A stretch of DNA of 64,000 nt from Caecitellus pseudoparvulus (taxonomy: Eukaryota; Bigyra: Bicosoecida). The DNA is taken from positions 558,001-622,000 of the forward strand of contig CBFFRQ010000043.1 of the NCBI GenBank assembly GCA_965644315.1, in the 5' to 3' direction. Below are positions 11,963 through 20,607 of the stretch, in pieces. Below the pieces are notes generated by a model. It had not been told where the DNA came from. It searched no databases and saw only the letters and a program-made list of their open reading frames with translations. Made by a program: the position numbers and the translations under genes. Every line of letters starts with the position of its first letter. The first letter of the stretch is position 1.

Positions 11963-12437
11963 GGCACACGGTCGACGCTGCAGCTGGGAGCAGGCCACAG
12001 CAGCGGCTGTTGGCCTTGGATGCTGCAGAGCGAGGCGTTGAAAAGTGGCCACTGCACACAAAACCGAAAACGAGACAAAACAGTTTGAGCTGAGAAGTGT
12101 GTGACCCGCAGTCGTGTGGCTTTTCTTACCCGCACTTCAGAATCTGTATCTTCTCTGAAATCAGTCAATAGGCGCCTAATAGCAACTTTGCTGCCAGTCT
12201 CAATAAGCAGGTTTAATTTGCACGCCCTCACTTCGGACTTACTTCGCTACAGCCACTTTCATCCTGCTTTTGGCCTGCTCGCAACGGGCAGAAGATTGGA
12301 GCGGAATTTGGTTTGCGCACAGGCTCTAAGTTTCGCTCTCAAAAAGCACGCAAGTGAGGCGTGCAAAGCCGACGCAAGAAGTCAGATCCTTTTATTTGTC
12401 CTTTGTGTCTCAAATAATTAACATTTTATACGCTGTG
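11963..12437. promoter_or_regulatory. Divergent intergenic region between ORC4 and the ABC transporter
   Basis: About 475 bp separate the divergent starts of ORC4 (-) and the ABC transporter (+), so both promoters must lie here. The region is clearly more AT-rich than its surroundings, especially 12360-12437, where TAATTAACATTTTATAC sits just before the ABC start codon at 12438. Whether that is a core promoter element is inference. Confidence 0.45.
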
Positions 12438-15221
12438 ATGAGCGGGAGGGACACTGAAGCGGGGTCGACAGCGAGCGAGCACCCAGGCACAGAATTGCCT
12501 GGGAACCCACCCACAACTCACCGACGGCGGCGCACGGAAGCCACTGGGCATTCGACCACAGCAGAGTCAGAACAACCAAGCGGAGATGGCGACGCTGACC
12601 ACCGTGGGCAGCCTGGAACAGGCCTCACCAGCGCCGAGGCTGGCGCCGATGCGGCCCCGCAACTTGTTGGCAGCAGTTTGAGCGCGCCGCGTGTGGCGCT
12701 GGCCGACGACGGCGCCCCTGAATCCCTGACGCTGAAGATGCTACCACGCGCGTCATACCGGGTGTCCAAGATCGTCGCCAAGTGCAGTTCTGCGTTGGAC
12801 CAGATCAAGTTTGTGTACGACGACGACAGCGTGTGGAGTGTCGGGCACGACTCCGGCAGGTCGGCACCTGCTGCAGTGTTGGTGGAGGGGGAGCACATCC
12901 ACAAGGTGCGACACGAGCAATTTCTGAACAACCGCTGTGCCGGGGCGTCCCTGGAAGTCACGACGAACATGGGGCGGCGCTTTGCCTTCGCCGGCCGCTC
13001 CCTCGCCACCGGCTGGTCCAGCGAGGCGACCAGCGTCACCGCTGAGCCCGGCTGCGAAATCGTCTCCTTGGTCGTGCGCAGGGGCGTGCTGCGAGGCACG
13101 GTGCAGCAGCCTGCTGCCCCTGCGCTGCACGAGGGCCCCGTGGCAGAGTGGTACACCATCGTGTCCATGGCGGAGGACGGCGGTGTGGAGACGCAGCACC
13201 ACTTCACCTGGCGCAGTGCCCGCAGCGCCTGGGCTGCCACGCAGCAAGATGTCACCACAGCAGAGGCAGGGGCAGCACTCCTCACAGACACATTGGCACG
13301 GAGAGTCATCCGCAACGTCGGCAGTGCAGCGGCGGTGAAGCTGGCGCACACGGCAGCCGTGAAGGCAGGTCTGGCGGCCACGGCAGGAGACCCCGACGTG
13401 GACTTCAAGCAGGTGGCGGTGGTGCTGTGGAGCCTGCTGTCCCAGGACTGGGGGGACACGGCCATCTTCCTCCTCGTCGCGTGCCTGGTCATGGCGTCAT
13501 CGTGGTTCACCGTGCGCTCGCGAGTGCTGTCCGGGAAAGTGGCCATGGCGGTGACTCTGCCCAACATCACCCGCAGCGCCCTGCAGGACAACTGGGTCGC
13601 CGACGGCTTCTGCAACCACCTATTCGGGAACTGCGACGACGACTCAGTCAGCGTGCGGTACGCGTTCATCCTCACCTTCGTCACGCTCAAGTCGCTGGCG
13701 GCGGTGATCAAGGCGCTGGAGATTTTTCTGCAGGCATACGTGGGTCGCCTGCGCCAGAACAGGCTGGTGCTGACGGTGTTCTCGAAAATCATGCGGCTGG
13801 ACATGTCCTTCTACGACACGCACTCCATCCAGGATGTGACGGCGGCCATGGGCGTGTCGTCCGTGCACGACACGCTGCTGAACAGCGTGCCCAGCGTGCT
13901 GCACGGCGCCAGCACGGTGCTGTCGACGGCGTACATGATGGCGCAGATCTCCCTGCCGATTTCCATCGTCTTTGTGTGCGGCACGGTGGCCATGAAGTAT
14001 GGACTGCACCTGGCGAGTCAGGCCAACCGCGCCGTGCAGCTGGTGCAAAGCAAGCTCAGCATGCTGTCCAACCAGGTGAAGATGGAGCCCCTGGAGCACG
14101 CGCTGACGGTGAAGACCATGGGCAAGGAGGAGTACCATGTGGAGCAGTACGCGGCCATCAAGGCGCGCCAGGCGGCGCACGACATGCAGAGTGCCGTGGT
14201 GAAGAGCCTGGTGCAGGGCGTGGTGTTCGGCGTCGCGGACGTCGCCATCATGGGCGTCATCTACGCCATGGTCATCCACACCTTCAACAGTGGGGACTCC
14301 TCTGCCTCGGACGTCGTGTCCTTCCTGTCCCTCGCGGACACGGGGCGCGCCGGCATCTCCAAGCTGCGCGGCGCAGTGCGGTCGCTGACGCAGAACCTGC
14401 CCAAGCTGGAGCGTTTCTGGGCCCTCATGGAGAAGCAGCCCGCCATCACGTCGGGCTCCCGCCGGCCGAAATCGGTGGCAGGCGACTACGTCTTCGACAA
14501 TGTGCACTTTGCGTACCCTGCGCGGCCGGGGCAGGAGGCGTTGCGGGGCGTGTCGTTTTCCATTCGGTCGGGGGCCATGACGGCCATCGTGGGGGACAGC
14601 GGCGCAGGCAAAAGCACCATCACGAAGCTGCTGCTGCGCCTGTACGACCCCAGCAGCGGCACCGTGTCCCTGGACGGCGTGGACCTGCGCGAGTGGGACA
14701 CGACCTACTTGCGCCAGCACATTGCAGTTGTGAACCAGGACCCGGCCCTGTTCAACGCATCCCTGGCGGAGAACATCGCCTATGGCAGCGTGGATGGGGT
14801 GTATGACTTGGAGGCAGTGGAGGGTGCCGCTCGGCAGGCGCGCTGCCACGAGTTCATTGAGGGTTTCCGCGGCGGCTACGATACGTTTGCGGGGGCGGGC
14901 GGCGGGCACATCAGTGGCGGGCAGAAGCAGCGCGTGTCCATCGCACGGGCCATCATGCGGGACCCCGCCATCCTGGTGCTGGACGAAGCGACGTCTGCGC
15001 TGGATGCGGAGAACGAGCGGCTGGTGCAGGGCGCGCTGGAGGCTGCCATGGCAGGCCGCACCATCGTCGTGGTGGCGCACCGCCTGTCCACGGTGGTGAA
15101 TGCGGACCACATCATTTGCATGAAAGCAGGGCGAGTTGTGGAGGAGGGCAGCCATGCCAGCCTCATGGCGCTCAAGGGGCACTATGCCCAGCTTGTCTCC
15201 ACCCAGCTCGTGCAGCGTTGA
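12438..15221 (+). CDS. ABC half-transporter (ABCB type) with N-terminal jacalin-like domain
   Basis: This is a single-exon gene of 927 residues from the Met at 12438 (MSGRDTEAG). Residues about 105-222 (12750-13100) read like a jacalin-type beta-prism: SALDQIKFVYDD, EGEHIHKV, then TNMGRRFAFAG, with a glycine-rich close. A membrane domain of about six helices follows (about 340-640), including the typical RLDMSFYDTHS phrase before the coupling region. The nucleotide-binding domain has Walker A GDSGAGKST (about residue 719), signature SGGQKQR (about 824), Walker B ILVLDEATSALD (about 845) and H-loop VAHRLS. All catalytic residues are present, so the ATPase should be active as a homo- or heterodimer. 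Substrate and membrane are unknown. The N-terminal 100 residues are low complexity. Confidence 0.85.
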   Translation: MSGRDTEAGSTASEHPGTELPGNPPTTHRRRRTEATGHSTTAESEQPSGDGDADHRGQPGTGLTSAEAGADAAPQLVGSSLSAPRVALADDGAPESLTLKMLPRASYRVSKIVAKCSSALDQIKFVYDDDSVWSVGHDSGRSAPAAVLVEGEHIHKVRHEQFLNNRCAGASLEVTTNMGRRFAFAGRSLATGWSSEATSVTAEPGCEIVSLVVRRGVLRGTVQQPAAPALHEGPVAEWYTIVSMAEDGGVETQHHFTWRSARSAWAATQQDVTTAEAGAALLTDTLARRVIRNVGSAAAVKLAHTAAVKAGLAATAGDPDVDFKQVAVVLWSLLSQDWGDTAIFLLVACLVMASSWFTVRSRVLSGKVAMAVTLPNITRSALQDNWVADGFCNHLFGNCDDDSVSVRYAFILTFVTLKSLAAVIKALEIFLQAYVGRLRQNRLVLTVFSKIMRLDMSFYDTHSIQDVTAAMGVSSVHDTLLNSVPSVLHGASTVLSTAYMMAQISLPISIVFVCGTVAMKYGLHLASQANRAVQLVQSKLSMLSNQVKMEPLEHALTVKTMGKEEYHVEQYAAIKARQAAHDMQSAVVKSLVQGVVFGVADVAIMGVIYAMVIHTFNSGDSSASDVVSFLSLADTGRAGISKLRGAVRSLTQNLPKLERFWALMEKQPAITSGSRRPKSVAGDYVFDNVHFAYPARPGQEALRGVSFSIRSGAMTAIVGDSGAGKSTITKLLLRLYDPSSGTVSLDGVDLREWDTTYLRQHIAVVNQDPALFNASLAENIAYGSVDGVYDLEAVEGAARQARCHEFIEGFRGGYDTFAGAGGGHISGGQKQRVSIARAIMRDPAILVLDEATSALDAENERLVQGALEAAMAGRTIVVVAHRLSTVVNADHIICMKAGRVVEEGSHASLMALKGHYAQLVSTQLVQR

Positions 15222-15502
15222 GGTTCCGCAGGCCGCCCCATGCGTTGCAAGCACTTTGAGCGGCTGGCAGCTTCAAGACACACGGGCGCCGCGCTGCCGC
15301 CGCGACCTTCACACAAAATCCAAGCACACAAAAGTTACTCCGCACATTGCACACAGGGCAAGGAGTTCTGGGCCCGCACTCGTCGTTTCTCACCGTATCG
15401 GCGCGAGGGCGGTGGCTGTGCGGATTTTGACCCCCACACCTGCCCACGCGCTGCTCGCCCTCTGGCGAAGCACACAGGCACCAGTGGGGCCCCGCACCCA
15501 TC

Positions 15503-18500
15503 ATGCAGCGAGCAATCATCGGATCCTGGACGGGCAGTGCGAGACACGTGAGCATGCCCCTCAGCTGTCCACCACATGCGTGGTGCTGGCTGCGGAACTT
15601 GGCCTCTCTGCGCCCCTGCAGGTGCTACGGCACGCCCAGGGGGCGATCGAGCGGGCTGGCAACGCAGACGCCGCGGTGATTGTAGCGCCAACATCCACTC
15701 TGAAGACTTGGAGGGCCATCGTGGATGCTCAGTGGCCTGCACCCGTGGCCTCTGCGCGTGTCATGACCCCTGCGCGTTTCGCTTTGGACTGGCTGCGGTG
15801 TGACTTGAAGAGCACCGGCGACGTGCTGGGGCACAACGTCCTGGCGGCGGCCCTGGACAACGGCATGCCTTCTGGCGGCGCTGCCCGCGTCTCCCTGCTC
15901 TCGGCAGCCCAGGCGCGGGCGTTGTTGCAAGAGCACGTGGCGTTGCTGCCGCCGTCGCCGTTTCTGCCGCCCTCCGACCCCCTCAGGTTCATGGGCGCGC
16001 TGCACCGCACGTTCACACAGCTGACGAGGCAGGGTGTGTGCGTCACGCCTGACGCTGCCCCCCCGCCGGGCCTGGACGGTAACATGTGGGCGCTGTACAA
16101 GGCGTGGTGGCGAGTCAAGGGTGAGCCGCCGGCAACGCAGCATGCGCACCTGGCCCTCCCTGCCTGCACCCGCCCCTGCACCCGCCTCCGCCACACAGAG
16201 TCCAATTCGTGTTTGGAGTATGAAGACATTTCTTCCCTCCTCCTCTCCGTGCTTCTCTCAGCAGAGCACCCACAACTGGCACTCGGGCCGCAGACCACCC
16301 CCCTCCACGCACAGCGCACACACCTGCGCCAAGCCCTCGCAGCCGCCGCCAGCAGTGCAGGCGAGGCGCCCCTCGTCGTGGACATGCACGCCATGTCCCC
16401 CGTTGATGCGGCGGTGATGTGCAAGGCTGCCGAGGCGGCGCCGTCTCCCCCCGACCACGTCACCAGCGCGCTGCTGCTGCCACGGGCACTGCAGGGCGAT
16501 GCAGGTGCTGCGGCGCCACAGGGTGATGTGGCCGCCCCCCGCCCTGAGCGTGCCTGGGTGCAGCTGCTTTCGGAAGCCCTGCAACCAGGCACGCAGGCCG
16601 GGCACGGGGTGGTGCACATGTCCGGTCCCAGCAAGGCTGAACGCCCCTTCGCAGCGGCTGCCTGCGTGACCAGCCCCGCCACCCAGGCCCAGGCCGCCGC
16701 TGTCCTGGTGGAGGCGGCCCTGGCGGCGGACAGCAGCGCCCTGGTGGGCATCGCCAGCACCAGCCGTGACTCGGCGTTGGCCGCACAGGGCGCCATCGCC
16801 CAGCGCCTGCCGCAGTGCGTCGTGGAGCGTATTACGCCGCGCAGCCTGGGCGAACTGCCCACCGTGGCGGCCGTCCTCAACTGCCTGCGCCTGGCCTTCC
16901 TGCCCTGCCCCCAGGGCGTCGCAGCGGGCGTGCTGCGGAACTGCGGCCTGCAGCCAGTGGTGGCGGAGGAGCTGGCCAGTCAACTGGCAGTGAATTGTGG
17001 CGACAGGGGGGACAGGTGGCTCCTGGCGGCGGAGGAGTACCTGGAGAGCGACGCGTGCCCGCCTCACCACGCCCAGGCCCTGGCCAAGGTGCTGCGCCTG
17101 CTGGACCTCGCCACCGCCTCCGCCTCCCCCAGCCAGGGCGCCCACGCGCTGCTGGAGGTGCTGGAGGTGCCTGAGGATGAGGGGCACGCCTTCATCTCCC
17201 TGGCGCAGGCCATGGAGGAGGGGCTGCTGCAGCCCGCCCTGGCCTCAGCCAGCACCTCCCGCCAGCGCCTGGATGCGTATGGGCGCTTCCTGGACGGACT
17301 GGAGGCAGCGTGTGACAGCACCCCCCAGGCCACCAGCCTGCTGCCCCGGGCGCTGGAGGCGGGCTTCGCGCCCCACCCGTCGCCTCGGCTGCCTGGCGTG
17401 CTCATGGGCTCCCCCGAGGCCCTGCTGCAGTGCGGGGCCACCTTCACGCACGTCATCCTGCTGGACGCGTCGGCACGCTCCTGGCCAGGGGCGACGCCTC
17501 GCCCCCCCATCCCCCTGGACATGGACCCGACCCCCTCCTGGCTGCCGGACACCGCTGCCGACGTCACGGCACAGCCCCGCTCGCCAGAGGCATGGGCTGA
17601 CCGCCAAGCCGGCGTCCTGGCCGGCTTGGTGGCGTGCACAGACCGCTCGGCGTGGGCGCTGGCCCCCGCCGCCTCCACCGTCGCCCGTGTCCCGGAGCTG
17701 TCCTCCCAGCAGGCAGTGCGTGTGGCCACGGCCCGGCGCACGTCCAAGGTGTCCCCCCACGTGCTGCAGGCGTGGGGCCTCACGCACACAGAGGCCGTGG
17801 CGGTGCAGGAGCAGCGCGCCCCCTCGCCTGCCAGTGGCATGACCCTGGGCCCCTTCACAGACGCCCTGCCGTACATCTCCATGTCGCGCCTGAACGAGTT
17901 CGGCGTCTGCCCTCAGCGCTACAAGCTGTCCCACATCGACGGCATCCGGGGCGCCTCCGCCCCCGTGGCGCAGTACGGCAAGGCCCTGCACCACGTCGCC
18001 GCCCTGTTGGGGCACATGCAGGTGCTGCACGAGGCGGTGGCGGGGTGGGTGCCCCCGCCCGCCGCCGCGACAGCCCTGGACCTCCGAGAGCGCCTGGCGG
18101 CGGCGTCCTCCGCAGTGGTGGTGGCGCGGCCCACCCTGGCCTCCCGCGCCGAGGAGCAGGCTGCCGTGCACGAGGAGGCAGGGCGGGTTCTGGCGGGCCT
18201 GGCGGAGGCGGGTGACCGGGAACACTACCTCCTCGCAGCCCTGCGTGAGGCGGCAACGGCAGTCTGGCCCACCACCACCGCCACCAGCAGCACCGCCGCC
18301 ACCTCCCACGACAAGCAGCTGCGGCACGCGCTGGATGCAGCGCTGCAGCGGCTGGCCAGTGCCGCGGCGGGGTCGTGGCTGGCTGCCCTGCAGCCCACGC
18401 CAGGGCTGGTGTCTGTGCCCCTGGCCGTGGAGATGCCCCTCGCGGTGCCCGTGGCAACGCTCCTGGCCCAGGTGTGTGACGAGGCCACGCTGTCCGCGCT

Positions 18501-18975
18501 GCCGCCTGACTTCCCCATGGTGGGCGTGCTGGACCGTGTGGACGCCCTGCTGCACCCGGACACGGGCGCCCTGCAGACCATCGTCGCGACGGACTTCAAG
18601 TGCGCCCAGCAGTGGCGGGGGCCATCCCTGCACGGGACACGCCAGGCCATCCCCCCCAGCACACCCACTCGCAAGCAGCTGCTGGCGTACACTGCCATGC
18701 TGCGCCAGGCGCTGCCCGACAGCGAGGGCGTGCCCATCCTGGCCCGGGTGGGGGCGCTGGAGGTGCTGGACACCCTGGGGCCGCGGCACGCCTCCCCCGG
18801 CATCGAGTACGCGGAGCAGTTGTGGAAACCCACCGTGCGCACGCAGCAAGGGCTGGCAGCGGACATTTTGAACCTGGTCAGCGGCGTCGCGTCAGGGGTC
18901 TTCCCGCCCTCCCCCTCGGCGTTCAAGTGCCGGTCCTGCCACCAGGCGCACGCCTGCGAGCATGCCGCGCTGTAG
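15503..18975 (+). CDS. AddB-like Fe-S PD-(D/E)XK nuclease with degenerate helicase region
   Basis: The proposed exon 1 (15503-15547) encodes MQRAIIGSWTGSARH. A 74-bp intron (15548-15621, GTGAGC to CAG) joins it in frame to VLRHAQG. The result has the layout of a UvrD/AddB helicase-nuclease: a P-loop position (GSWTGSARH), VIVAPTSTLK, a possible Walker B relic LVVDMHAMSPVD, and VILLDASARSWPG. The C-terminus is a RecB-family nuclease: SRLNEFGVCPQRYKL (about 17885), GVLDRVD (about 18523), ATDFK (about 18587) as the D-x-K pair, and CRSCHQAHAC near 18927. The cysteine pattern C...C-x2-C-x5-C matches the 4Fe-4S clamp of AddB/Cas4 nucleases. The P-loop lacks the invariant Lys (Arg instead), so helicase activity is doubtful. 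Another in-frame intron is likely at about 16121-16198. Its role in DNA repair or organellar DNA processing is inferred. Confidence 0.65.
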
Positions 18976-19173
18976 AGCATGGCCAGGGGGCAGCAATGCA
19001 AGGCACGCCCGCCCAAGCTGTGCGCGTGTGGCTGCTGCGTGGGCGCGGCGCCCGCAACGTGCATTGAGACCTGACGCTGAGCGGAGCGGCGCTCCATGCC
19101 CCGCCCGAAGGCTGCACGTGAGCACCCCTGCACTGCCACCCAGCAGGCAACGGGTCACGCCTGCATGCCACCC

Positions 19174-19632
19174 TCACTCCTTCTCCTCCTCCACGTCCTT
19201 GCCCTCCAAGCTGCCTGCGTCGGCGAGGTCGGCCGCGGCCACCTTGCCCTCCTCCGCGTCGCCCGCCATGGTGGACATGGCGTTGGCCTCCTCGTCCAAG
19301 GACTGGAAACACACCACGAAAAAGGGCTTCTGGCCCGGGCGCTGCAGCTTGAAGAAGCACACGTGCCCCGTCTGGTTCGTGATGGAGCAGCCGAAGGCCT
19401 GCCCCACCACCACATGCCAAATGCCGCCGTTGGACGCCTCCATGCCCCGCTTGATGGCCATCGCAGCGTCCTTCTCCAGACTGTGTGCTGTCAGGGCACT
19501 GCGTGCGTGCTCGTACAGCTCGTCGCTCATGGAGGGCGGCATGTCACTCCGCAAAATGGTGGGCTCGCCCCAATCTTTCATCGCGTCATCGCCACCGCTG
19601 GCTGCAGGTCCACCTGCTGCAGTCCCTGACAT
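19174..19632 (-). CDS. LC8-family dynein light chain
   Basis: This is an intronless ORF of 152 residues with a core dynein light chain (LC8/DYNLL) domain: LEKDAAMAIKRGMEASNGGIW, HVVVGQAFGCSITNQTGHVCFFK and PFFVVCFQS. The usual family reads [29 protein letters not shown] and LLFKSG, so the order and hydrophobic pattern match. LC8 proteins dimerise and bind short peptides in dynein intermediate chains and many other partners. This one has about 45 extra N-terminal residues and an acidic tail of about 40 residues, making it longer than the roughly 90-residue canonical LC8. It may therefore be an axonemal or divergent paralogue. It converges with the nuclease gene. Confidence 0.8.
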   Translation of the reverse strand: MSGTAAGGPAASGGDDAMKDWGEPTILRSDMPPSMSDELYEHARSALTAHSLEKDAAMAIKRGMEASNGGIWHVVVGQAFGCSITNQTGHVCFFKLQRPGQKPFFVVCFQSLDEEANAMSTMAGDAEEGKVAAADLADAGSLEGKDVEEEKE

Positions 19633-20607
19633 GGTGGCACAGCAATGGTCCAGCAGAAATGCACAGTCTAAGCGCAGTCACTGAGCTCAGCAAGAGCAGC
19701 AGTGGCTGCTTTGCGGAGGCTGAGGAGTGTGCCGGCTGCCGCCTGGCGTGGTGCTGCACGCCGCTGCCTCTGCGCCGATGGCGAAGCGCACCGCTGAGCC
19801 GCGGGCAAGTTGTTGCTGCGTGTGCACTAGATTGGACTATTCAGATGACTGAAGTTTTGTATTTCGGTTGGGAATTGGCGTCATGTGGCGAGACGCCCAC
19901 TGCACGGTGTGTAGCCTAGCCCGCCCTCTTCGGCTTGTGTCCAGAATAGGCGATTGCCGGGGTTTCCATAAGGGGCGTGAAGCCCCCCCTCATTGTCAGA
20001 TGGGCACAGCTCGGTAGGGCAGGCCTCCACCCCTCACGCGCTCCTCGAAACCGTTGGTACACGCGCTCGTGAGGCGTCATGTTACCTTTACCAAGACCAA
20101 CCAAATCCAGGCTGTTTTCACGGCCAACTCCGAGATGCAGCAGCAGCTCACTTCTGCTCCTGCCCGCGCACGAAGGGGCGCTCCAGCATGTGCAGCTCCT
20201 TCTTGGTCATGAGTACCCACTACGGGCGCCCGTTGTCGGACAGCTTGGGTCCAGCGCGCTTGCCGCCTCTCGCAGCGAATGTGCGATCCTCCAAGTCAAT
20301 GAAGTGCCCGCGCAAGGCCTAGGAGGACTTGAGCTTGCTGCAGCCCCCTCTGTCAGCTGCCGCCACCCCGAACGATGGCAGTTGCCTGTGGATTGCCGCG
20401 TGTTGTCAGGACAGCTGGCCAACAAGGGCCGCAGCACAGATGGGACCGCAGCGCAAAACGCCGACGCACGGGGTTTGTGCTCCAGCTTGCATTTGCCACG
20501 CAAGCGACGTAGTGTTTCCACTTGCTGCATCGCCCGAATCCAGCAGTGCATCGCCAGGCACTGCTTCCCTGGCTCTGGTTTACCTGCGTTTCGCCGTCGT
20601 TTCGCAC
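19633..20607. other. Intergenic region of about 970 bp, possible short minus-strand gene
   Basis: No confident gene is seen. On the minus strand, 20318-20140 holds a protein-like stretch starting ALRGHFIDLEDRTF and continuing GPKLSDNGRP, then an in-frame TAG, then WVLMTKKELHMLERPF to a stop. A CTAG acceptor-like site precedes the first part. A short piece MCETTAKRR followed by GTAAAC begins at about 20610. These could be exons of a small gene divergent from the downstream plus-strand gene, but I could not join them convincingly and I recognise no family. Confidence 0.25.

Noticed and set aside
13644-15254. A 536-codon open frame antisense to the ABC transporter
   Set aside because: It is composed of His/Arg/Gln-rich noise typical of the antisense of GC-rich coding sequence, and the plus strand has all ABC motifs.
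17245-18849. A 534-codon frame antisense to the nuclease gene
   Set aside because: Low-complexity Gly/Arg/Gln translation with no motif; the plus strand encodes the RecB-type nuclease core.
19916-20104. tRNA or other structured RNA in the 19.6-20.6 kb gap
   Set aside because: I looked for a tRNA-like acceptor stem and T-loop (GGTTCRA) with proper spacing and found none.
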